From contig JAEWQP010000019.1 in the NCBI GenBank assembly GCA_023399155.1, forward strand, positions 1 to 24,114: DNA of 24,114 bases. Reading direction: 5' to 3'. Of the stretch, positions 9,701 to 17,027 are shown one piece after another. Within the stretch, counting starts at the first letter, position 1. Every line of letters begins with the position of its first letter. Made by a program: the position numbers and the translations under genes. Origin of the DNA: Verrucomicrobiota bacterium. GTDB lineage: Bacteria; Verrucomicrobiota; Verrucomicrobiia; Opitutales; Opitutaceae. The notes under the pieces are model-generated. The model was not told the DNA's origin. It saw only the letters and a program-made list of their open reading frames with translations, and ran no database searches.

Positions 9701-12382
9701 GCGGCAAGCTTCGACCTGCTGATCGGGACCGACAAGGGACCGCTGGCCACGCCGCTTGCTCCAGTCACCGACTGGCTTCCCGGCGGCCTCTACCGCGACT
9801 CGTCGGTCGCTCCCGGGTCGCGCAACCGCTTCCAGCAGGTCTATTGCGTGCCGCAGGCGCTCGCGTCCGCGCCGTCCGCCGTGTTCGTCGAGCTCCGCGA
9901 CAAGGACGTGGTGTTTCCCCTCGGCGGGCCGCTGCCGGAGTTTAGAACCAGCGCCGCCGTGGACCCCGCGTCCGGTGTGGCCGTCCAAGTCAACGCCCTC
10001 GGCCTAGCACCGCGGGAAAGCGGCCTGAACGCACGGCTCGTGATCGCTGACGTCACGATCACCGACGTCGAGGACACGTTCTCCACCGGCCTGGGTGACC
10101 GCTTCGTGCTCGCGCCCGTCGCCGCGCCCGGTGCGCCTTTCGAGGATCCGGACGCCCCCGCCGCGGCTGCGGCGCAGCCCGCCGCGACGCGCAGCGGCCT
10201 GGGTGGGTTCGGTGGCGGCGCCCAGAAGCCTCGTATCCACCGCGTCCACGCGACGACGGCTGAGCTGCTCTTCGGCATTCCCCGCGGCGCGGTCGTGCCC
10301 GACGGCGCCACGCGCCGGGGCATCCTGCTGTTTGACGCGCCCGCCGAGGGCGAATGGGTGCTGGCGCTGCACGGCCGCGAACTCGCCCGCTTGACCGCGC
10401 CGGCCGCAGCGCTCCCGGCCGACAGCGCGGCGCTCCTGGCCCGCCGTCCGAAGTACCCGCAGCTTCATGACAATCACCCGCAGGCGAAGGCCGAGAAGCT
10501 CGTCGCCGAGCTCGTGCGCAAGGGTGTGATCCGACCGCGCGACGAAAGCCGCGCGACCGCGGCACCCCGCGTCGACCAGTCCGGCAAGGTGCAGGCGATC
10601 CATCTCCCGCCGCCGCGCCTGACGGTCGCCGGTGAGGACGCATGGAAGGAGCTTCTCGCCGCCGACGAGGCCACCCTCTGGCGCACGCTCGCCGGGTTGC
10701 GCGTCAATCCGGGACTCGACCGGCCATGGTCGCACAGCCTCTCGCCGGAGTCGGTGTTGACCCAAGGCTCAGGCACACAAAACGACTTCGCGGAACTCGC
10801 GCGCGCCTGGTACGAGGCCCGCGGCATCGCGACCACCACGCTCCACGCCGGCCTGTCGAAGGAGGGCGAGGAGCAGCTGCGCGCGAAGCAGCCGTTCGGC
10901 GAGCTTCCGAAGCGCGTGCCGTTGCTGAAGACACCGGCGGGCACCTGGGGCCTCCCGTTCTGCGCGAGCGACGCCGCCCTCACGCCGCTGCTGGCGGCGG
11001 AACCGGCGAAGGACGCCCGCCCCAGCCCGTCGACGGCGACGATCACCATCAGCCTCATCGCCCGGCCCATCGGCACGACGGCCGCCGCGGCCATGGGCAA
11101 CATGGCGGCCGCGCTCGGCGGTGGCGACGTGAGCACGGACAAGCGCTTCCAGCTCTGGCAGGGAACGCTCCCGCTCGCCACGCTCTCGCGCGATCCGCTC
11201 GACGTTCTCTATTTCGAAACCGGCGGGGACTCACCGGAGATCCGCGTGCACATCGAGAGCCTGGCAGGTTCCGAGGACGGCAAATCCGGGATGCCGACGC
11301 GCGATTGGAAGCCGGTCCGCGAGGTGATCGAGGTTCGCACGCCCGGACGTTCGCCGCGCCTCTACGAACGTGAACTCGACGAGGCGCCGATCGACGCCAC
11401 CTACCACGCGATCTCAATCGCCGTGCCCGATCTCCCGACGAGTGCCGCCCAGGTCCTGGAAAAGCGCTGGGCCGAACAACGCACGGTCGAGCCACCCAAC
11501 CACCTCTCGCTGCTGCGCTGGCTGGGTCGGTCGAAGATCGCGACGTTCGTCACCGCGCAGTCGCGCTGGGAAACCGAAAACGCCACGGCGCTCGGCGTGG
11601 GCCTCGCCCGCGACACCGCACCGCGCGTGCTGATCTTCACCACGTTCGGAGGCGAGGACGGGTCGATGCGCCAGAGCTTCGACCTGCGCCAGAGCGAGCC
11701 GCTGGTCCACGGTCCGGATGAGGCGGTCCGCTCCTTCCGGCTCATGCACGGCTTTGCCGACACCGCCTTCGAAGGGCGCCTCCTCGCGGGCCAGTCCGTA
11801 TCCACGCTTTGGAGCAACCCATCCGACTACATCCTGGTCCCGCCGAACCAGCGCCGGGTTTTTGCCGACTCCCTTGCCGAGCGCGAGGCCCCGGCCGGCA
11901 TGGTGGCGCGCGTGCGGAACGGGTCCGAGTACCTGCTGTTCTGCCGCGAGCCGGTGCAGTTCCACGGGAAGCCGCTCTGGGGCTGGTACGAGGTCGACCC
12001 CCGGACGTACGCCACGGTCTCGGTGCTCTCCACCGGCGAGCACGGCATGGCCGAGCGCATGCTCGTGGAGATCATCAAGGACTTCAGCGCGATGACCGCC
12101 GGCTACGTGGCGGGCGTCGATGTGTCGGTCTGGGCGGTGAGCGCATTCACGCTCGAGGGCATGCCCTACGAGCAGGTCCTGACCGAGGCGGAGAAGTTCG
12201 CCTCGGAGCTGCCGGACAAGACCTGGTACTTTGGCACCGGCGTCTTCACCTCGCACATCGCGCTCGACCCCACCGGCGTGAACTCCTTCTCCACCGGCTA
12301 TTCGCAGGGGGTGACCTTCTACTTCATCATGGCGCGCCGCGCCATGAACCAGTCGAACTCCTCCGGCGGCGGCGGTGGCTGA
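6713..12382 (+). CDS. Giant secreted protein with two tandem von Willebrand A domains
   Basis: The 1889-residue protein begins with a signal peptide (residues 1-24, ending LFA before ADPQ). After an N-terminal beta-rich region come two VWA domains. The first (about 298-480) has the metal-binding DSSFS motif at D305 and FTDG at about 391-394. The second (about 488-665) has DVSGS at D495. Both keep the DxSxS part of the metal site. Linkers rich in Ala/Gly/Pro follow at about 727-766 and 1144-1177 (GGFGGGAQKP). The region around 1350-1370 (QGSGTQNDFAELARAWYEARGI) recalls the helix of transglutaminase-like folds, but Gln stands where the catalytic Cys would be. The C-terminus is poly-Gly (SSGGGGG). 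There is no clear membrane anchor or sorting signal. VWA domains usually mediate metal-dependent protein binding. I do not know the family; roles in envelope or surface adhesion are inference. The ATG is preceded by a pyrimidine-rich leader. Confidence 0.88.
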   Translation: MRLPSFLRPFVSGALLFHAAVLFAADPQVLTSAAPLAVKLTPDAGKATFTFKNDGSRLVALRVETPDTTCHVRFHARTEASFGGYRTSSDFSMDFRAEREPSQLLDALPQFPAEWTIELALVGKVPAALTIRLEDQGPAPEIVWGEAPGTLLVRNTGQTQITATPERHVRLRHPLFSASTATPDITPGGDALFRLPAGYWDLHAPGGDGVQSIRSALIPVTSGGQTVIDWPQMRSLEGEKLRGLSELMVREASADGDTGTLLVAAPMFPTTPPVEAVRVSEGGQPGQVLSIEAVPASLHVVVLFDSSFSMRKIFGEAQQAALHFVENLPPGCTVDFFDFDTKVRELTAPDRAALLAAIRAIKSDGSTKLYDSVMRGLSKSAAHRRSAVVLFTDGFDARVDDPGYGSRATEEQVFAAVEKARVPFFTIAYGEKPDEQTLQKLAEVSGGAYFRAQADTIASVFDEIRGVVDRDYRITYRRPAKVGPSNTPVLTLVLDVSGSMDMEPTRPEVGRRIEKAKDLLRGFFGRLPAGSVVQLFTFSTGVDLVQVPTSEPARLARALAPIEADGGTETLKATKAALASLERIPSRNRTLLFITDAALKVSDQREHETFANALAQLKEQGIRSLWVGMVGEDQQGPFEEAAALSGGSFVVSPGTESLGRALATLERTLKSDAAGGEVAVEVLINKVDTAGTHHLHGGTGLFPLPVPEFTAEHSVGSLRAVITQGAPQEAATEALASMPPAPGTALPGTGATAAGAGDGARELNRIPIGATGHNEAVEITVHEARIYSRLHGLDLPNTHRFVELVLTLKNVLPEQQVFVPAKGAAHPANWVSGNPAGKTVRMIPPYLIPDIRNHLFLRWNDGAEAPPSILSVLDPEPLFLPDDPSVLVSPDSPREARVVFLVPEPNLRQASLHLYDTSYKHMDLALVGPLVPRDAALVDMPAKASGALSDTFVLHLLGHADSPGPLHGVDPLKENLFRTVQLRFDSKMQALVNLQPAASFDLLIGTDKGPLATPLAPVTDWLPGGLYRDSSVAPGSRNRFQQVYCVPQALASAPSAVFVELRDKDVVFPLGGPLPEFRTSAAVDPASGVAVQVNALGLAPRESGLNARLVIADVTITDVEDTFSTGLGDRFVLAPVAAPGAPFEDPDAPAAAAAQPAATRSGLGGFGGGAQKPRIHRVHATTAELLFGIPRGAVVPDGATRRGILLFDAPAEGEWVLALHGRELARLTAPAAALPADSAALLARRPKYPQLHDNHPQAKAEKLVAELVRKGVIRPRDESRATAAPRVDQSGKVQAIHLPPPRLTVAGEDAWKELLAADEATLWRTLAGLRVNPGLDRPWSHSLSPESVLTQGSGTQNDFAELARAWYEARGIATTTLHAGLSKEGEEQLRAKQPFGELPKRVPLLKTPAGTWGLPFCASDAALTPLLAAEPAKDARPSPSTATITISLIARPIGTTAAAAMGNMAAALGGGDVSTDKRFQLWQGTLPLATLSRDPLDVLYFETGGDSPEIRVHIESLAGSEDGKSGMPTRDWKPVREVIEVRTPGRSPRLYERELDEAPIDATYHAISIAVPDLPTSAAQVLEKRWAEQRTVEPPNHLSLLRWLGRSKIATFVTAQSRWETENATALGVGLARDTAPRVLIFTTFGGEDGSMRQSFDLRQSEPLVHGPDEAVRSFRLMHGFADTAFEGRLLAGQSVSTLWSNPSDYILVPPNQRRVFADSLAEREAPAGMVARVRNGSEYLLFCREPVQFHGKPLWGWYEVDPRTYATVSVLSTGEHGMAERMLVEIIKDFSAMTAGYVAGVDVSVWAVSAFTLEGMPYEQVLTEAEKFASELPDKTWYFGTGVFTSHIALDPTGVNSFSTGYSQGVTFYFIMARRAMNQSNSSGGGGG

Positions 12383-12415
12383 GGTGCGTTCCGGCGCGGC
12401 CTCCAGTTTCCACGA

Positions 12416-13612
12416 TCATCGGGCACAGTCGACCTCCGCCTCGACCGGCAGGTCGACGTGGATGAGGCTGTGGTTCAATCCCGGCTCGCCTGAATCGTGT
12501 ACAGAAAATGGATACCCATCGCCCAGCGCGATGTGAGGGAGGGTGTTCTCATCCAGGAGCGTATGGTGAAACCACGTCCCGGCCCGGGCCAGCGGTCCAT
12601 CGCGGTCGAGGACGAGCGCGACCTCGCCGAGGCGGGCCGATCCCTCATCGGTCTTGAGCACGCGCCACAGGAGCTCCTGGCCCGTGCGGGCCCGCGCCCG
12701 CACCACCTCGCCGGCGATGAACTCGAGCTCGATGCCGTCCATGACCGCGCCCCCGTAGGCGATCGGACGCGCGACACGGACAACGCCGTGCGCCGTGCGC
12801 CGGTCCGGGGCGGTGAAAACCTCCTCCGTGGGCAGATTCGCGACGAACGGCACTCCATCCCTCGAACGAAGCGCCGCCGTGCACCAGCGATGGCCGCGCG
12901 CGAGCTGGACGGTGAGGTCCGTGCCCGGCCCGCGGTAGCGCACCGCACGCAAGGCGCGATCGTTCAGGTCCTCGCGCCAGTTCGTCAGACGGGCGAGGTG
13001 CGCACGCCAGCCTGCGAGAGGGTCGGGCAAGTTCGCCCGGCACGCGACGAACACGATGTTCCGCAGGCGTTCCAGCATGCGTTCGGCCGACCCGCACGCT
13101 GCGGAGGGGACCAGCGCGCGCGCCCAGTCCAGCGTGGGCGCGGGTGCCACCGTCCAGTTGGTCGCACCGTGCACGAGCTGGGCGGCGACCGGCCCGTAGT
13201 GCTGCCAGCATCGCTCGCGTAGTCGCGCCACCCGGTCGGGCGCGACGCCGTCCATCAGCCGCGGCTGGCTGCCCTGCAGAAACAGGAGCGCCCCGCGCCG
13301 CGCCACCTGCTCACCCATGCGCCGGGCATTCGCCGACAGCACCGCCTCGAAGCCCGGATCCGGCCAGCCCTGCGCAGCCGCGATGAGCCGGCGCTCGTCG
13401 GCCCAGATCACCTCCACGGGGCCCCCACCCGCCCGACGCGCGGCCTCGCTGACTGCCTCGACCAGTACGGATGCGGCGCGCGTCACGCCCTGCAGTTCGA
13501 ACGGCTCGGTGAGCAACAACCCCTGCCCGGGCTGAAGATTAACCCCCACACGCACGAGCACATCGGCATAGGCGCGCAGGAGGTCCGGCCGCTGTTCCGG
13601 GTGGGGGAGCAC
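12416..13612 (-). CDS. M29-type metallo-aminopeptidase, C-terminally short
   Basis: The protein belongs to the thermophilic aminopeptidase (AmpS/AmpT, M29) family, two-metal enzymes that remove N-terminal amino acids from peptides. Signature blocks are YADVLVRVGVNLQPGQ near the N-terminus, NLPTEEVFTAPD, LGEVALV, DENTLPHIALG and NHSLIHVD. In numbering from the GTG start, the expected metal ligands are present: E264, E330, H360, H385 and D387. The frame is open upstream to an ATG at 13675, but the extra residues look non-coding. The GTG at 13612 has an AGGA eight bases before it and gives the family's usual N-terminal length, so it is preferred. Only eleven residues follow the HVD motif, whereas family members normally continue about 25-30 more with a DG-rich strand and a Gly/Trp end. 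Its 3' end converges on the VWA gene with only 33 bases between. Confidence 0.85.
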   Translation of the reverse strand: MLPHPEQRPDLLRAYADVLVRVGVNLQPGQGLLLTEPFELQGVTRAASVLVEAVSEAARRAGGGPVEVIWADERRLIAAAQGWPDPGFEAVLSANARRMGEQVARRGALLFLQGSQPRLMDGVAPDRVARLRERCWQHYGPVAAQLVHGATNWTVAPAPTLDWARALVPSAACGSAERMLERLRNIVFVACRANLPDPLAGWRAHLARLTNWREDLNDRALRAVRYRGPGTDLTVQLARGHRWCTAALRSRDGVPFVANLPTEEVFTAPDRRTAHGVVRVARPIAYGGAVMDGIELEFIAGEVVRARARTGQELLWRVLKTDEGSARLGEVALVLDRDGPLARAGTWFHHTLLDENTLPHIALGDGYPFSVHDSGEPGLNHSLIHVDLPVEAEVDCAR

Positions 13613-13802
13613 CTCCGCATTCCTGCCGCAGCTTGGTCGCGACGGAAGGCAAATCCCGTGAGTGATTTGTAACATCCGCAAAAAACTCCGGGATGGACCC
13701 CGAATTTTCTCTCAGCGACCGCCAATCGTGCCGAACACCAACTGAACCCATCCGTTCACCACCAGTCGCATCCCCCGACGGCTGTTCCGATCCGTTTTTT
13801 CA

Positions 13803-15269
13803 ATGATCGCCGACCACCCGTGCTTCCCTCTTCGACGTCAATGCCTCGCCGGCCTGCTGGCCGTCGGCTCCCTCACCCTCGCGCTGCTGGGCAGTCCGTT
13901 GGCCGCCGCCCCGGCCCGACCTGCGCCCGCTGACCTGGCCGAGCAGCTCCGACTCGCCCTTCCCTCCGGCTGGACGCTCACGCCCGCCGCAGCGGCCGGA
14001 GTCCCGGGCTGGCATGCGACCGACACGTCGGCGCTGACAATGCAGGTCGGCGACGGCGTGCGCTCCCACACGGTGTCGGTCGTGCCGCTTGACTGGATCG
14101 GCGTGCAGGCCAAAGGAGGCTCGGACGTGATCGTGCGCCGGGGTCCCACGGCCAAGGTGATCGTCGCGGCCGACGCAGGAGATCGTCTTGAGTGGCTTGA
14201 TACCTTCGCGCCCGATCCGGCCTCGCTCGCCTCGCCCGCCGGTTCCACCGCAGACTACGCCGGTCAGTACACCCGCGTCGAAGCCGAGATCCGCACGTTG
14301 CTGCGCCGCGGGGGCGCATCCCGTGAGCAGGCTGTCGCCTCCTGCATCGCGCTCGGCGTCCCGGCCGAGGATCTCATCCGTGCCGCCGCCATGGACTCCC
14401 GGAGCCCGGTGCAGTTGGCGGCCATCCGTTCGCTGCGGCACTTTCCCGGCAAGACCACCCGCGAGGCCCTGCTCAAGATCATCGCGGACAGGTCACGCGA
14501 GGCTTCTGCGGACCGGAGCCGTATCGCTGCGTTGGAGACATGCGCGGCCCTGATGCTGGACAGCCATGGCCCGGCCGTTGTCTCCGCCCTGCAGGTCGAG
14601 AAGGACGAGGCCACTGTCGTGCTGCTTGCCGCGGAGGTGAACCGTCTTCGCTACGCCCCAGCGGCGGCTGAACTCCGCCGCTGGCTCAAGTCCGCGCAGT
14701 CGCCTGAGACGAAGGTCGCGGTCGCCCGTGCGCTCGCCACGCTGCGCGATCCGGCCGCGGCCGCGGAGATCCGTGCCGCCCTGGACGCCCCGAGCCCGCG
14801 GCGTGCGGCCGTCGCGCCGTCCGTCCTCGCCGCGGCGCGCCGGCAGCTCGCAATCGAGCTGCACCGGCTGGACGGCGAGTGGGGGCCCGAAACACGCGGC
14901 GCGCGCCTGTCGGTGGTGCTGGAGTCGCCCGACCGCGTGGTCGTGCATGTCGAGAACATGGCGGAGGCCCCGCTGCATTTCATCCCATTCTCCGCCCACG
15001 GAGGCGAGCCCTGGCCGGTCGGGCTCGAGGTCACCCTCGATGCCGCGGCGATCAATCCGCCTGGACCGCGGGATGCCGACCTCGGCCGGACCGCCGGCTC
15101 GCTCGCCCACGGGATCGCGCCGGGAACCTGCTCGACGTTCGAACTTCAGCTCACCGCGCCCCTCGCGCCCGAGCGCGAGCATGCCCTGGCCGCGACCTGG
15201 TTCGGCCTCGTCGCGAACGAACTCTCCATTCGCGCGGTCCCGGCCGCTCAGTCGGTCTCACGCCACTGA
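13803..15269 (+). CDS. Secreted HEAT-repeat-like protein of unknown function
   Basis: The 488-residue product has a long signal peptide (hydrophobic core LAGLLAVGSLTLALLGSPLAAA, cut near residue 37). Next is a region of about 100 residues that may form a small beta domain. From about 175 to 340 there is an Ala/Leu/Arg-rich helical stretch with units such as SPVQLAAIRSLRHF and SPETKVAVARALATLRDPAAAAEIRAAL, typical of HEAT/PBS-lyase-like repeats used for protein binding. The last 130 residues (RVVVHVENMAEAPLHFIPF) look like a beta-sandwich. It is probably periplasmic. It is divergent from the aminopeptidase, and the roughly 190 bases between the two starts should carry both promoters. No specific function can be assigned. 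Confidence 0.8.
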   Translation: MIADHPCFPLRRQCLAGLLAVGSLTLALLGSPLAAAPARPAPADLAEQLRLALPSGWTLTPAAAAGVPGWHATDTSALTMQVGDGVRSHTVSVVPLDWIGVQAKGGSDVIVRRGPTAKVIVAADAGDRLEWLDTFAPDPASLASPAGSTADYAGQYTRVEAEIRTLLRRGGASREQAVASCIALGVPAEDLIRAAAMDSRSPVQLAAIRSLRHFPGKTTREALLKIIADRSREASADRSRIAALETCAALMLDSHGPAVVSALQVEKDEATVVLLAAEVNRLRYAPAAAELRRWLKSAQSPETKVAVARALATLRDPAAAAEIRAALDAPSPRRAAVAPSVLAAARRQLAIELHRLDGEWGPETRGARLSVVLESPDRVVVHVENMAEAPLHFIPFSAHGGEPWPVGLEVTLDAAAINPPGPRDADLGRTAGSLAHGIAPGTCSTFELQLTAPLAPEREHALAATWFGLVANELSIRAVPAAQSVSRH

Positions 15270-15457
15270 TGTCGATGCCTGCGTGAACGGGATGGCACCG
15301 GCCGGCGAAAGCCGTCGTCCGCCTTCGCGAGGTGCGCGCCGGCGCCACGGCATTCCTCAGGGGCCGGCCAAAGCCGAGGGCGGAGGTGGCCGGTTCCACG
15401 AGGGCGAGAAGCGCGCATGCACGTCGCGGTCCGCCTTCGCCTGCCGCAGGCGTTGGC

Positions 15458-16594
15458 TCAGGTCGCCGAACCCGCCTCGTAGCGCGCGATCCACGCCCTG
15501 CTCCACGCCGTGAAGTCTCCGGCCTCGAGGTGCTCGCGCGCCTGCCGCACGAGGTCGAGGTAGAACGACACGTTGTGGAGGGTGAGAAGCGTGCACGCGA
15601 GGATCTCTCCCGCCATCACGAGATGGCGCAGGTAGCCGATGGTGAAGTGGCGGCAGGTGTAGTTGTCGAAGCCTGCCACGAGTGGTTCGCGCGAGGCGCG
15701 GTAGCGCTCGTTGCGCAGGTTGATCACGCCATCGGGGGTGTAGGCCGATCCGTTGCGGGCGAGGCGCGTCGGCAGCACGCAGTCAAACATGTCCACGCCG
15801 AGCCCGATCATCTTCAAGATCTGCGACGGCGTGCCCAGGCCCATCGTGTAGCGCGGGCGGTCGGGCGGAAGGTGTGGCGTCGTGGAACCCACGGCGTGCA
15901 GCATCTCCGGTTCCTCCTCCCCCACGGCCACGCCGCCGACGGCATAGCCGGGAAAATCGAGCGCGCGCAACGCCTCGGCCGCCTCACGTCGCAGGTCGTC
16001 GAAGGTCGAACCCTGCACGATGCCGAACACGTGGTGCCCCGCATCGAGAAACCCCTGCTCCCGCGCGATATCGAGGCATTGTCTCGCCCAGCGTCCACTG
16101 CGCGCCACCGCCCGCGCGCAATCGTCATGGGAACACGGGTACGGCGGGCATTCGTCGATCACCATCGCGATGTCCGAGCCGAAGTCCATCTGCAGCTTCA
16201 TCACCTCCCGCGGACCCAGGAACATCCTCGCCCCGTCCAGGTGCGACTGGAAACTGATACCCTCCTCCGTGATCCGGCGCAGCTTCGCGAGCGAGTAGAC
16301 CTGGAAACCGCCGCTGTCGGTGAGGATCGGGCCGTCCCAGCCCATGAACGCGTGCAATCCGCCGAACTCGCGGATCAGCTCCGAACCCGGCCGCAGCGCG
16401 AGATGGTAGGTGTTGCTCAGGATGATCTGCGCACCGGTCTCGCGGATCTGCGCGGGCGTGAGCGCCTTGACCGTGGCCTGGGTGCCCACAGGCATGAAGA
16501 TCGGTGTCTCGACCGTGCCGTGCCGCGTGCGCAACCGCGCGCGACGCGCTGCGCTGTGGGGATCCGTGGTGATGAGTTCGAAATGGCCGGCCAT
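15458..16594 (-). CDS. tgt: tRNA-guanine(34) transglycosylase with a degenerate zinc site
   Basis: Tgt swaps guanine-34 for the queuine precursor preQ1 in tRNAs with GUN anticodons. The 378-residue protein keeps the TIM-barrel signatures: HGTVETPIFMPVGT (25-38), TDSGGFQVYSL with D93, GIVQGS, YAVGGVAVGE, YTMGLGTP, and GVDMFDCVLPTRLARNG with the nucleophile D271. The C-terminal zinc site of the family is CxCxxC plus a distant His. Here the matching residues are F309, N311, C314 and H340, so two of the three cysteines are gone. The ATG at 16594 is preferred over an in-frame GTG at 16606 because MAGHFELI matches the usual N-terminus. It lies downstream of uvrB on the same strand, but a 433-base repeat-filled spacer makes a shared transcript doubtful. 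No other queuosine genes are in view. Confidence 0.95.
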   Translation of the reverse strand: MAGHFELITTDPHSAARRARLRTRHGTVETPIFMPVGTQATVKALTPAQIRETGAQIILSNTYHLALRPGSELIREFGGLHAFMGWDGPILTDSGGFQVYSLAKLRRITEEGISFQSHLDGARMFLGPREVMKLQMDFGSDIAMVIDECPPYPCSHDDCARAVARSGRWARQCLDIAREQGFLDAGHHVFGIVQGSTFDDLRREAAEALRALDFPGYAVGGVAVGEEEPEMLHAVGSTTPHLPPDRPRYTMGLGTPSQILKMIGLGVDMFDCVLPTRLARNGSAYTPDGVINLRNERYRASREPLVAGFDNYTCRHFTIGYLRHLVMAGEILACTLLTLHNVSFYLDLVRQAREHLEAGDFTAWSRAWIARYEAGSAT

Positions 16595-16651
16595 GTGTCG
16601 GGACACGGATTGAACGACGAATCCCCTTTCCGCAACGGCCGAAAAGAGAGT

Positions 16652-16681
16652 GAACCACAGAGGACACGGAGAACACAGAGG
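16652..16681 (+). repeat. Dispersed ACAGAGG repeat, copy 1
   Basis: GAACCACAGAGGACACGGAG followed by AACACAGAGG. It is built of CACAGAGG-like units about nine bases apart. It matches the reverse complement of 16959-16988 at 27 of 30 positions. Confidence 0.85.
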
Positions 16682-16958
16682 GCCGAGCCGAGGAATTTCG
16701 GAGGGGCTGGAACCGCTGATGCGTCTCGGGAATGGCCGAAACTCGGGTTCACCAACTCCGGCTGATCGCCTCCGCTGACACGCTCTTCGGGCGCTGCTGA
16801 TCGCTGCGCGCCGCTTCTGCGCATGGATCGGCCCGGCACCTCAGCTCACTTCCGGATGAGTGTCCATCAGTGATCCTCAGCGGTTCCCCTCCGGAGTGTC
16901 GCCGCCGATCGGCTCGAGCTGCGAACCCCTGATGAACACGAGCCCGATCCGCCCCCCG

Positions 16959-16988
16959 CCTCTGTGTCCTCTGTGCCCTCTGTGGTTC
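16959..16988 (-). repeat. Dispersed ACAGAGG repeat, copy 2 (inverted)
   Basis: On the plus strand it reads CCTCTGTGTCCTCTGTGCCC then TCTGTGGTTC. It is the inverted partner of copy 1 and lies 40 bases beyond the stop codon of uvrB in the direction of transcription. Copies 1 and 2 could pair in a transcript crossing the spacer. Confidence 0.85.
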
Positions 16989-17027
16989 AAACCAACCTCA
17001 CCCGCAATCAGGAGTTCACAGCCGTGG

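Larger units (their letters stand above)
16595..17027. other. Spacer of dispersed repeat fragments between uvrB and tgt
   Basis: I see no credible gene here; the frames that cross it have no domain-like content. It contains two inverted copies of an ACAGAGG-type 30-mer (16652-16681 and 16959-16988). Between them lie several short echoes of one another, such as GGAACCGCTGATG near 16707, GCTGATCGC twice (around 16762 and 16795), GTGTCCATCAGTGATCCTCAGCGGTTCC near 16860 and CCCCTGATGAACACG near 16926. It reads as a patchwork of intergenic repeat debris. Confidence 0.7.

Noticed and set aside
15332..16765. 477-codon plus-strand frame opposite tgt
   Set aside because: Shadow of tgt, His/Arg/Val-rich, and crosses into repeat DNA.
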